In this document: piece by piece, positions 26,001-36,945 of the stretch | How positions within the stretch are numbered: position 1 is the stretch's first letter | Layout: every line of letters starts with the position of its first letter | Notes under the pieces: model-generated | The model's database searches: none | Seen by the model: the letters and a program-made list of their open reading frames with translations, nothing else | Told to the model about the DNA's origin: nothing | Assembly (NCBI RefSeq): GCF_036884655.1 | Contig: NC_088354.1 | Span: forward strand, 12,906,501-12,970,500 | Direction: 5' to 3' | From: Musa acuminata AAA Group | Lineage: Eukaryota > Streptophyta > Magnoliopsida > Zingiberales > Musaceae | Length of the DNA: 64,000 nt | Translations under genes and position numbers: made by a program

Positions 26001-28606
26001 ATGATTGACTATTATAAGAGTTTCTGCTTGCATCCATGGGACACTACGTTATCAGGTCACTCAGAACATCGACTTGTAGAGGACATGACCAGCATATGTA
26101 TCCTAAATTAGAATGCCAAACTCTTCTCTCACTACAAAGCCACTCTCCAGGAAAGGCTTCTTTCTAAGACCTGAAGATTGTCAAAACCAATTAAATTTCT
26201 CGAATTCTGAGATCATTCACAGAAACTCTAAAGACTTGTATAAGGATTTTAGTTACTAACAATAAGCCTAACTACTATCAGTTTTTAATCCCAATTAAGA
26301 AAAAGTTCAAAGTTGATTAATATTAGTAGGATTAGCAATGACCACCAATAGATTGAATTTGGCATACAAACAAGAACTCTAAATGACATTTAACTGTCTG
26401 AATGAATCATGCATGCTCTGCAACCTCTTCTCTTGAATTATTATTTTCAGCAAATAAATTTAATTTCAATCATATCAGTTGATAAAATACCAATCTGACC
26501 AAGGAAAGGTCATCACTTGCATATTGATAGTATACCAGTGTACCAGTCTATCCAGTTACTAAATCCAGTATCAAACTGAAATTTAAATACTTGATTTTGG
26601 GTGTTTTCATAATACATTTATGGAGGGTGATGAGTGTCTAAGTCATAGAAACAACCACTATACTCCAAATTTTCAATGTTGCTCCTAGTCCTTGAAACAA
26701 CATCAATCATTCACGATAGCAGAAATTTCAGTCCATGACAACATATTATATTGCTTTCAAGCCTATCAGATTCCAGAATGGCGAAGTCCTAGGTGGCAAG
26801 TTCTCATTTGTGAAGTCAAACACTTAGTGCATGCAAGTCAAAGACACTTAGGGAAAGAAATTTTTGCATTAGATTGCAGAGTAATTCAATCAACCATTAA
26901 ACTTGTACCTTGATGAACTACAAAAGAGCAAAAGTTGTACCTTGATGGAAGTAACCTTTTCTGGAGTAAGGCGATCATTACGGTCACCCAAGCCCAAATT
27001 ACCATAACGACCCCAGCCCCATCCATAGAGGTCACCATCTTCTGTAACTGCTGCAGTATGTTCAGCACCCGCAGCAATCATTTTGACACAAATTCCCTGA
27101 CAAGTACCCAAATAAAGTCACTTGAGAACAGAATATCCATAAAGGAACATCATCACCTCCAAGAACTTCGAATAAGAAACCACAATCCAGAAAAGTATTT
27201 TAACAATGACATACAACGTGTGTATAATATAACATTGTGATATAGAAATATGTTGATGGTGGTTAAATTTAACTCCAAGGCACCAGAATGAAGCACAACA
27301 TGACAAAAATAATTGGAGGCTTTATCTATCATGCTACAAGAAAATAAAGAATTTGAGAATAGACATCAACCCTCCCTTAAGTTTTACTCGATCACAAAAG
27401 ATCTAGATAACAAGAGAATTTTCCATGAACTAGCCTTTCAAGAAGACAACCTTATTTCCAACTCAGTTTATCTCCATGCAGCAAGCAAGTAGTTCCCAGG
27501 GTATCTAGATAGATGTATTCGAAACAGCAGCTCAATCGAGAACAACTAAAACATTATTCTTGAAAAGCTATCATGCAATGAAAATACATTTTTTAGTGAA
27601 AGAGGAAATACATAATCACTCGCATAACCCAGAAATCTTCAGTTTTATTCACAGAAAATACATAAAATTGTGTTTCAAGGAAGTGGCTTGATAAAGTTAT
27701 AATGAAGTTGTTAACAATAATCTTAAAAAGTGTATAGAACATTTTCTGCCACTCTAACAACTTAAGTTTCAAAGAACATATTAAAGCTTCATGGACTGAC
27801 TTGTCCCAGGAGAGAAAAGTGAGGCAATTTTTGCAGCTAAGATTCGAGCATGTAAACATATTTACATCTTAAAATAAGAAGCACATATATCTTAATGTAC
27901 CTGAAAAGCTTGAATCTTTTGTGGTACAAGAGAGTCATCTGTTGTGCCAAGACCTAGTTGTCCATTTTGATTACGTCCCCAACTGAAACAAAAACAGTTT
28001 ATTATTCATATAAAGAAAAAAAGAAAAATAAATTATCAAAAAGAGAGAGGTTGCCAAGGCATCAAGCAATTTGGTGGATGGGCGATTAAAATCCTGGTTT
28101 TCAGGCTTAGCTAATTAAGGTTTGCATGGTAATTCTCAAATAGATTGATCATAGGGATGTCATTAGGCTTGATTAGTAACTCATTTATGAAAATATGACT
28201 TTGTTAGGAGAGTACACAAGACTGTAAAATTTAACGGTTGGCCAATAGGTATCATGAGATCATGTGACTGTTGATCTCTATGACCTTATAACTTATGCAA
28301 TTTGGCCATTGCAATCACTTCTATGAATAGATTATTAGAGAAAAACCAAAAGTGTGACGTGTTTATGCTTCACTAGAAGAATCGAGTGTTATCCATTTGT
28401 CAATGACATATCGTATTGTGTGATCCAAGGATTAAAATATCATATCGTACTGGAGTTTTAACATTCGCTCGATATGGTATAGTACTGTATACCGAGCGGT
28501 ATACCATTCGGTATACCGCTCGATATATATATATATATATATAGTAAAAAAAATTCGACGTCGCCTCTCTTCGCCCTACGCGAGGCAACGTTGCCATTTT
28601 TTTTTT

Positions 28607-28644
<38 letters not shown>

Positions 28645-28683
28645 TATATATAAAAGTAAAAAAAATGGTGTGAGGCGACGTCA

Positions 28684-28726
<43 letters not shown>

Positions 28727-31700
28727 GCGACATCACACTTATATATATATAAAATATCGCCTGGTATCGGTAGTGGGCGGTCCGTGTGCCGGTCTGCTGA
28801 TGAACTGGTATGTACCGCCCGGTACAAGCGATATTATTCAAAATTGAAGACCTTGGTGTGATCATTCCTTGATACCTCTGTAAATTGTTTGATTCAACAT
28901 GAATTTTGTTGATCATGTAGTAAAAATGGGTTGGACTTTAAACTTTTGGCTTTATCTATCTCATATTTGAAGAAAGGTGTTAGAAACCATAAATACTTAT
29001 GTCTCACTTTTTTTGCAAGCAATGAAAGTATGACCTATTAATTGTGAAAACTTTTAAAGGAACATAAATTTTCATGTATGCAATCTACTAAATTTTTGTC
29101 TAATAATCTTGATATTTATTTCAGTTTCACTTCAAGAGAACAATTATTTTCAGAATCAGTTAATGTAGCCTTAATCGAGTCTTTTCTTTTCTTTCTCGAA
29201 AGATAAAAAGTATAAGTTGAGTATTTTTAGCATGTGTAAAATTAATGTTTTAATCGATGCTTGGGGCTAACCTGATATACGAAAGAGATAAAAAGAAGAG
29301 TATATTTTTGTGCCTAAAAGTTCTTTTACTTTTCGTGAACTTTATTTAATAAATGATGCGATCAGTTACCCTGTATCTAGTCAATTGGAATAAACCTGAA
29401 GACTTGTACTCAAAAGATGTGGCGGTAACAATTTTAACAAGAAAATTAGATGTCAATTTTCAAGCACCTCCTAGGTTTCATCTCCATGCTTAGCTGGTTA
29501 CTTGCATCCTAATATAAATTACATGATTTTAGATGCAACTTCTAACCAGACAATCTAACTCGCCTGCATATATTTTGTACAGGCATAATAGATGTATTAG
29601 CATTCTGGTAAAAAAAAATGTAAATAAATATATTCATTAGTTAACTACTATGTTGTTGGGGGCTCCTAGTTTAACAAAGGAAAAGTATTGTTGAGGACTG
29701 ATTTGAATTTCTTATGTCACACTGCCACAGACAAGATAATTGGTTACCTTCCCCATGGTCCTTCGAGATAATTCCAAGAATCTTGAAATTTTGCATAATC
29801 ATTTTAAAAGAAACCAACAAGATAAAGGATAACAAATAGAATGCCAACAGTCAACATGTTGTAAATAGCCAAAGCTCAAAGAAGAGAAGAAATGATTAGT
29901 TTAACGAAACAAAATGCCACGAGACCCTCAAGATCAATTTAGTAACTAAGACTTGCCTTTGCACTTCCCCATTCATAGTCACAGCCAAGCAATGGCTATC
30001 CCCACAAGCAATTTGTTTAATCTTCAAGCGCTGCAGCGCCTTGATTGGCTGCGGAGTGAACACATCACTAGAGTTTCCATGGCCTAACCTTCCAAAGTCA
30101 CCCCTGTATTGTGAAGTCATTGATAATAATGTCATCATATAAGAATCACTGTTAATGGATCTGCATTGCCTCAAAAGCAGTTGAAATCAGACTGCAAAGC
30201 GATTTTCCAAGAACATATCATGACAAAAGCCAATGTTCCCTGGCTTTGTTTAATATTGTCAATGAATGGTCTAACGCCAGCATGATGGTAAAAAAAAAGC
30301 TTCTCTCTTATTCTCTGCTGGCAAATATCCAGGTTTATCTATTCAAGGAATCAGGTTCCAAAATCATTGCTATTTCATTTTTTTGTCATCAAACAACAAA
30401 ACTTATATCAAAATATAGATTGGATCAAATCACTAGTACAAATTTCCACAACCAATGTAATCATGTTTTCAATTCAATTAAGAATTAGATAGCATCTTGA
30501 CTTCAGAGCTAAATCTTTTATAACTACACATTGGACCATGGATAAGAATGTTGCTGGCAAAATCACCATAGGATTTTTCCAATACATATCATAAATAAGT
30601 TTGCAAAAACAACAAATATGCTCGGGCACACATCTAATAAACAAGGAAGGAACAAAGACATGAATCAAGTTCAGAGTCTTAAAATAAGTATGGTGATTAG
30701 CATGGGGAAAAATAATTCATCAGCCATACAAACTTAAACCATAGCATATCTTTAAGATTGCACGATGCTAATACTTGCAGGATCTTTAGATGATTAGAAT
30801 CATGCGCTTTGAATTTCTCCAAGGTATTGATCTTTCTTGACAAAAATCCTTGGTTGAAGAATAGCTTTTATAAATATTCGCTCACAAAACTGTTGCTAGA
30901 AATGGAATCACTCTTTCACTATCTAAATGCTCTCTCAAGACTTTCAAATTTGAAGAAATTCAACGGATGCAACCAAAATGTCACACCCTTTGGATGTGGG
31001 TGAAAATTTAATATTACACCCAGTATAGCATGCATATGGCATATTATGCATTTTCTGCAGATGGCACGTGGCTAACATTGCATTAGACAATTTACTCAAG
31101 TGACTATAGTTAGTTTGAGGAATATGGCAAGACTGAATAATTGGCATTGGAACAAAGCATAAAAAGACCCCATTCAGCAAAACAAATGAAGAAGTGAAAT
31201 GGCATAACCAGATGGGGAGAAAACATACCATCCCCAACTATACACTTGCTCGTCTGATTCAGAATAAGCTGTTGTATGGTCAGCTCCACAAGTAACAGAA
31301 ACAATGCTTCGGCTGTCCAATGCACATAGTAACGTCGGAAGAAGTCTGTCTTCAGCATCTCCATGGCCCAACTGCCCATCTTCACCCCTTCCCCAGGAGC
31401 AGATATCACTGCCAGCTGCAAGAAGCTAGCAAACAGTTAAGAGAGCATTACCGCCACTCTTACATCCAAATTACTGAGACATGGGAACTCCAGAATACTG
31501 CAAACTGATTTGTTGTCCAAACTGGCTATCCAACCGAAGCCGTAATGCCTATTGTTGGTATGCACAATGAAAGCTTGCTAGATTTATCAGTCATTTGCCG
31601 GGAACATGGAACTTTCAGGGATTTCAGTGGTACAACGGAGTGAATGGAGTAAAAATATTTAGTAATATATGCATAAGTTTCAAGTATTGAGAAAAAAGAA

Positions 31701-31989
31701 GATAATCAAGAAGAGGGTTTTGCCATCTACGCCAACGATTATAGTCTGCTATCAAAGAAGTGATCAAGAAGAGGGTTTTGCCAATTGAAGCGTCTCACTA
31801 CATGCATTCAGTGGAGCCAAGCGATTCGATCGATCCAAAGGCAGAGTCTCTGAACGGCCCTTTATCCAGATCGAGAAACGAGATTTCTAACTCACAGAGC
31901 AGCGCAACGGAGTGGCTGGCGCCGGCAGAGATGAGGAGGACCTCGCGATCCGGCGCGGCGGCGTCTGCTCCGCTTCCTTCCTCCGCCAT
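23043..31989 (-). CDS. UVR8: UVR8 UV-B photoreceptor (RCC1-fold beta-propeller)
   Basis: UVR8 is a homodimer that monomerises on UV-B absorption and then binds COP1 to start UV-B signalling. Twelve exons (minus): 31989-31896, 31415-31229, 30103-29957, 27982-27901, 27096-26941, 25476-25303, 25054-24983, 24125-24054, 23835-23717, 23455-23370, 23262-23210 and 23120-23043. They join in frame to 439 residues. The tryptophans used for UV-B sensing fall in GWRHT repeats at W233, W285 and W337, the same numbering as Arabidopsis UVR8, each followed by Arg. RCC1 blades are plain, for example [18 protein letters not shown] and [16 protein letters not shown]. The C-terminal COP1-binding VP pair is at V410-P411 (YAIVPDET), and the tail ends [12 protein letters not shown] chose ATG 31989 (MAEEGSG) over one 13 codons upstream because it matches the UVR8 start. 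The intron after exon 3 uses a GC donor. Introns are long; the one after exon 3 carries a transposon. Confidence 0.96.
28425..28856. mobile_element. Long CCAAGG...CCTTGG element in UVR8 intron 3
   Basis: Starts CCAAGGATTAAAATATC and ends GAAGACCTTGG. It is the inverse-oriented relative of 19763-20025: its right part read on the minus strand gives TTGAATAATATCGCTTGTACC, CCAGTTCATCAGCAGACCGG and GGACCGCCCACTACCG. The core has three AT microsatellite runs separated by GACGTCGCC or GGCGACGTC blocks in facing orientation, so the whole is a strong imperfect palindrome. No coding sequence. Confidence 0.7.
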
Positions 31990-32029
31990 CAGCACTCCCT
32001 TGTCTCTACGTCGCCCTCTCCCTCTCACA

Positions 32030-32640
32030 CTCCCGCCTTAAAATAACACTCTTTGTGCCGGGATTTGACCTTCCTCCCACCAACGTGTTCTTCAAAACAG
32101 GGGTATGGCTAGGATGGGTGAAGTACCACCGCCGCTCTCCTCCATCATCATCATCATAGTGATTGGTTGGCTGCATAGCCCAGCATTTAATATGGTGAGC
32201 CGACGGGTCTTTCCTTGCCGCCCACAAGTCCACGGGCGTCCCTCTCCGACACACCTCCGCCCCTCCCTCTCCCTCTCTAGTTGCGGTAAGAAAGTTGATT
32301 GGGTGAATGCCATAAACCCATTTCAGTCCACGAACGAATAGGATTTTGATTGATAATGTGACGTATCATGGACCAGACTGATATCAAACTATGGTGATCC
32401 AGATACTAAGGTTTGAGCTGTCCTCTCCGGTCTTGATGACAATAAAGTGGTCGTTTTCATGTGTCTGTGCCATATTTGTCGCATTTAAATGCAGCCTCTA
32501 GTTTATTGTGGGTCCGAAGTGAGGTAAGCAGGAACATGTGGTCTCTCATTGATTGACATAATAGCCACCGCAAGTCTGCAATGAATGCCACTTTTAAATG
32601 ATACGAAAAAAAGGTAAAAAAATCACGTTAATATGGGTAG
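32030..32640. other. UVR8 upstream region
   Basis: This should contain the UVR8 5'UTR and promoter. I see a poly-(TCA)/(ATC) run at 32142-32158 and pyrimidine-rich stretches (CCTCTCCGAC, CTCCCTCTCCCTCTC). No TATA box is convincing. No gene on the other strand. Confidence 0.4.
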
Positions 32641-34569
32641 TAAATTGTTGTGGGAAACAAATTGAGCCGTGGCCTCGGGGCGACGTGGCTCGGTTCGGGT
32701 TCGGACGACGGGGATCTCCCTGGGGCGTTCCTCGAGCCCGCTGAAACGGTCGGGTGCGGTGTCCAAGGGACGGTGTAGCCGTCTCCTCCGGGCAGGAACT
32801 CCTCGCCTGCGCGTCCGGAGGGGACCTTCGGCTGCACACCTACACAAAGGTCGGGCTGAGGCGCTCGGCCCGACCCCTCCGACGATCAAGTTAGCAGATG
32901 TGGAGGGGGTTTCAGATGAAGAAGTGTTTTTGTGTGTCTGTCCCTCTCCTCCCTTTCTAATGAACGAGAGGGTATTTATAGGGAAGCATACTGCTTCCTG
33001 AGTTGCTCGCTTGCAGGGGGCAGGCTGGTAGCGTCTGACTTTGTGTTGGCGTGGCGTGAAGAATTGAGCTTTGACAGGATGTTAATACGCCTCGGTCGGC
33101 GTTCCGGTCTGCATTGACCAGGTGCTGTTGCGTGAGGCGTCATCTGACGTCAGCCAAGTCTTATCATAATTATTATCCTCATCATATTCCCCCCCCCCCC
33201 CCGAAGGAAGTCATGCTGTAAAAGGGGGGGGTCCGAGGCATGGCTTCGACTTTGAGAAACTGTCCCAGCCGGGCGCCTTGCCGTAAGTGTGAGAATCGTG
33301 GAGTTTAGCAAATAAGAAGGGTTGGATGTGCAACGGTGACCCAGGTAGCGTGCGGCCGACGAGCACACTTAGTAGGGCAGGCCGACGCATGGTGTGACCT
33401 CGGGGAGCATGGAGCCGAGGAGGACGAAGCAGGCGGACTAGCCGCGTAGGTGTGGTCTCAGGGAGCATGGGGCTGAGGAGGACGACGCAGGCGGGCTAGC
33501 CGCGCAGGTGTGTCTCGGGAAGCATGGGGTCGAGGAGCACGACGCAGGCGGGCTGGCCGCGCAGGTGTGTCTCAGGGAGCATGGGGCCGAGGAGCACGAC
33601 ACAGGCGGGCTGGCCGCGCAGGTGTGTCTCGGGGAGCATGGGGCCGAGGAGCCGAGGAGCACGACGTAGGCGGACTGGCCGCGTAGGTGTGTCTCGGGGA
33701 GCATGGGGCCGAGGAGCACGACGCAGGCAGGCTGGCCGCGTAGGTGTGTCTCGGGAAGCATGGGGTCGAGGAGCCGAGGAGCACGACGCAGGCGGGCTGG
33801 CCGCGCAGGTGTGTCTCGGGAAGAATGGGGCCGAGGAGCACCAACGCAGGCGGGCTGGTCGCGCAGGTGTGTCTCGGGGAGCATGGGGCCGAGGAGCCGA
33901 GGAGCACGACGCAGGCGGGCTGGCCGCACAGGTGTGTCTCGGGAAGCATGGGGCCGAGGAGCCGAGGAGCACGACGCAGGCGGGCAGTCACCCGACATCC
34001 CGGCCCTCCTTCTAGCGCCAATCTGTTGTGGGAAACAACTTTAAGCCGTGGCCTCGGGGCCGACGCGGCTCGGTTCGGGTCCGGACGACGGGGATCTCCC
34101 TGGGGCGTTCCTCGAGCCCGTTGAGGCGGTCGGGTGCGGTGTCTGAGGGACGGTGTAGCTGTCTCCTCCGGGCAGGAACTCCTCGCCTGTGCGTCCGGAG
34201 GGGACATTCGGCTGCGCACCTGCACAAAGGTCGGGCCGAGGCGCTTGGCCCGACCCCTCCGACGATCAAGTTAGCAGATGTGGAGGGGGTTTCAGATAAA
34301 GAAGTGTTTTTGTGTGTCTGTCCCTCTTCTCCCTTTCTAATGAACGAGAGGGTATTTATAGGGAAGCATAATTCTTCCTGAGCTGCTCGCTTGCAGGGGG
34401 CAGGCTGGTAGCGTCTGACTTTGTGTTGGCGTGGCGTGAAGAATTGAGTTTTGGCAGGATGTTAATGCGCCTCGGTCGGCGTTCCGATCTGCATTTACCA
34501 GGTGTTATTGCGTGAGGCGTCATCTGACGTAAGCCGAATCTTATCATAATTATTATCCTCGTCATAAAT
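32641..34569 (-). mobile_element. Complete non-autonomous LTR retrotransposon with internal minisatellite
   Basis: Two near-identical direct LTRs, 32646-33184 (539 bp) and 34024-34564 (541 bp), both begin TGTTGTGGGAAACAA and end with CTCRTCA. They are flanked by a perfect 5-bp target duplication TAAAT at 32641-32645 and 34565-34569. Left of the interior is a C-run followed by GAAGG (33187-33207), whose complement is a polypurine tract. Right of the interior, the complement of CTTCTAGCGCCAATC gives a primer-site-like TTGGCGCTAGAAG. Both place transcription on the minus strand. The 0.84-kb interior contains no gag or pol, only a minisatellite. Long open frames in it are by-products of the 57-bp (3 x 19) period and high GC. 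Confidence 0.92.
33350..33985. repeat. Minisatellite, about 10 units of 57 or 65 bp, inside the LTR element
   Basis: The word GCATGG (once GAATGG) recurs at 33407, 33465, 33522, 33579, 33636, 33701, 33758, 33823, 33881 and 33946. Steps are 57-58 or 65 bp; the longer unit has an extra CCGAGGAG-type octamer. Each unit carries GGCCGAGGAGCACGACG, CAGGCGGGCTGGCCGCG and CAGGTGTGTCTCGGG. GC content is about 70 percent, unlike the flanks. There are no spacers, so this is not a CRISPR array. Confidence 0.95.
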
Positions 34570-35096
34570 AAATAAATAAAAACTAATTTTGCTGATAGAA
34601 TGTTGTATTAAATACTTGCGGATGGGGTCTATTTCAAACCGTCGTCACATCGAATATTATGCATGCAGGCAGATCGTCCAGAAAGAAATATAGGGCCTAC
34701 TGGGCCTTGAATCATCCATGCAGAGAACAAGCACTTCGAGATTTGGAATAAGAGATTTGAATCATCCATGCAGTGAACAATCTACACTGGAAGGAAGAAA
34801 ACAAGGCCGGAAAATAAAATACAAGGAACAATAGATGAAAGGTAATATAGATCTTGTCTCAAGAGAACGATCCGAAGAAAGGCCCAATAAGTCTCGTGAG
34901 ATCAGACTTTCAAAGGTGGTGTCAGTGACATAACATGCGGGCATCCAAGCGCCCTAATGCCATCAGGCTTTTCGGTACCAAAGTAATTCAAGAAATTGGT
35001 ACTCAAGAAAAGAACCAAAAAGCAACTGGGACCATCCCAAACTCTATGACCGTACTAATCTGAAATTGTTATAAAAAAAATCACGATCTCGTTATT
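34570..35096. other. Gap between LTR elements, no gene recognised
   Basis: Begins with an (AAAT)n run and contains two copies of GAATCATCCATGCAG about 40 bp apart (near 34709 and 34758). The minus-strand frame 34762-34944 has no motif. Confidence 0.4.
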
Positions 35097-35525
35097 TGTT
35101 GGTGAACCTTTACGTCGTGGTCGAGGTGTCAGCACAGCTCGATCCAATCCCCGATGTAAAAGGTCATCCACGTGGATGCTCGAGTGGTGAGGGCGAGCGT
35201 TGGGTCGAGTCGGGTTTGAGCCTCGTCCTCCGAGCACGATCTTCTCTCTTGACGAATGACCTATTTCTTTGTCGTCGGGCTCCTGCACACAGGTCGAGGT
35301 CGGGAGAGAGATTTCCCGACTCAACCCATCCGAAGCTCAAGTTAACAGTATGCATGAGAGAGTTAGAGTTTGAAATGTCCCCCTTCCTGATTAGGGAGGG
35401 TTAGCTTTTATACTTGCGATGATGAGTTAGTCATAGGGGTCAATTTACTGTGTTGACTCCTCGGGCAACCGACTTAAGCTTCTGTACGAGCGTCGACCGA
35501 CCTGCACGGATCAGCACCACGCAAC
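35097..35525 (-). mobile_element. Probable LTR of a related element (truncated)
   Basis: Begins TGTTGGTGAACCTTTACG and ends CACGCAACA, and is followed by a CGCCCCGAG stretch resembling the polypurine-tract position of its neighbours. Shared words with the other LTRs are CTCCTGCACACAGGTCG and the CTTTTATAC tail motif. No second LTR or target duplication was found. The boundaries are estimates. Confidence 0.45.
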
Positions 35526-35788
35526 ATCGCCCCGAGCTTTCCGGGGTGGTTGTACTGTGATGATGTCATTCATATGTGGCAAGCGGTTGCTTGCCACGTG
35601 TGTGTTATGGGCCACATCAAAGCATCCAAAGTTTGGATACCAAAGCGCTGTAATAAACAAAAGCAAAGAAACAATGGGGTAGGAGCACATCTCACCCTCA
35701 TCACCACCCTAATCTTCATAAATCGTTGCAAAGAATCATGATCTTGGAATCCTTCTTGGACGAACAAGTGTTAGCCAGACAACCTAAA

Positions 35789-36945
35789 TGTTGGTGAATA
35801 GATGTGTCGTAGCTAGTGAGTCAGCACGGCCTGGTTCACGGGCCGATGTCGAGAGTCTTCGGCCGATGAGCTGGTTGTCGAAGTCGGTCACGTCCTCAGG
35901 TCTGGGCGCTGGCAGTCATGCGCTAGCGTCTCTCGGTCGGGATGACGATGGTAGCCTGGTGACCTCCGCTTTCCTGCACAGAAGACCCTCGTCAGTTGGT
36001 TACTGACGTTGGCCCCTCCGACAATCAAGTCAGTGCTTGATGGGGGGTGTTTGTTTTTTGTCTCTTTCCCCTGGCCAGATGCTAACCAAGAGTTTTTATA
36101 CCACTGCACGAGGGTTGGCTGTACGCAGGCTTGATGTGCCAACTGATCCTCGAGGGGCGCGCATGATGACGCCAAGCGACTATCGTACGCAAGTTTGGCA
36201 TGCCAGTTGATTCTCGAGGGGCATGTCGAGGAACGCCTTTGTACATATTTCGACTTGGCGCGTGGGAAGGGTATGCGTCGGTGGTGACGTGGTTGATGAT
36301 GTGGTGATGATGTGGCTGGGACCAGAATATACCTTATCACTTCCCCCCGCCGAAGCGCACCTTGGGGGTCCTTGCAAGAGGGCGAGGGGCGTGCCATTGT
36401 CGGAGTGTCACGCATGTTGGTTGTGGAGCTACAGGGCGGGCTAGGTTCCGTGCTAGAGAGAGTTGGAGTCGTCGGTCGGGAGGCCGGGCCTAGGTAGGAT
36501 GGTACTAGCGAGTCGCAAGTCGGGGATCCATCTAGCACGACTCGGATGAAGACTAGGCCTGTGGGCCGAGGGACTGTGCTCGGGCTCAAGCAGGATGGTA
36601 CTGACGAGTCACAAGTCGGAGACCGATTTAGCATGACTCGGATGGAAACTGGGCCTGTGGGCCGAGAGACTGTGCTCGAACTCAGGCAGGATGGTACTGA
36701 CGAGTCGTAAGTCGGGGATCAATCTAGCGCGACTCGGATGGAAACTGGGCCTGTGGACCGAGGAATTGTGCTCGGGCTCAGGCATATGGACTGACGAGTC
36801 ACGAGTTGGGGACCGATCTGGCGCGACTCGGACGAAGACCAAGCCAGTGGGCCGAGGGACTATGCTCGGGCTCAGACATATGAACCGACGAATCGTAAGT
36901 CGGGGACCGACCTGGCACGACTCGGACGAAGACCGGGCCTGTGGT
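35789..36945 (-). mobile_element. Truncated LTR element: 3' LTR plus minisatellite interior
   Basis: An LTR-like block, 35789-36339, starts TGTTGGTGAATAGATG and ends CCTTATCA. It is followed at once by CTTCCCCCCGCCGAAG, whose complement is a polypurine tract. The interior then becomes a tandem repeat at 36500-36945. This is the same order (3' LTR, polypurine tract, minisatellite, minus orientation) as the complete element at 32.6-34.6 kb, with a different repeat unit. No 5' LTR follows, so the copy is truncated. Confidence 0.65.
36500..36945. repeat. Minisatellite, five units of 94-96 bp
   Basis: Units start near 36510, 36606, 36702, 36796 and 36890 (GAGTCRYAAGTCGG or close variants). Each contains GACTCGGATGRARAC, GGCCTGTGG and GTGCTCGGGCTCAGGCA-type words. 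GC-rich, no conserved reading frame. Confidence 0.9.

Noticed and set aside
33350..33985. Direct repeat array that might suggest CRISPR
   Set aside because: Repeats are contiguous 57/65-bp units without unique spacers and lie between plant LTRs; it is a minisatellite.
33438..34225. Long open reading frames (up to 217 codons) on both strands with Arg/Pro/Cys-rich repeats
   Set aside because: They arise from a GC-rich tandem repeat with a period divisible by three and extend into the LTR; several frames are open at once.
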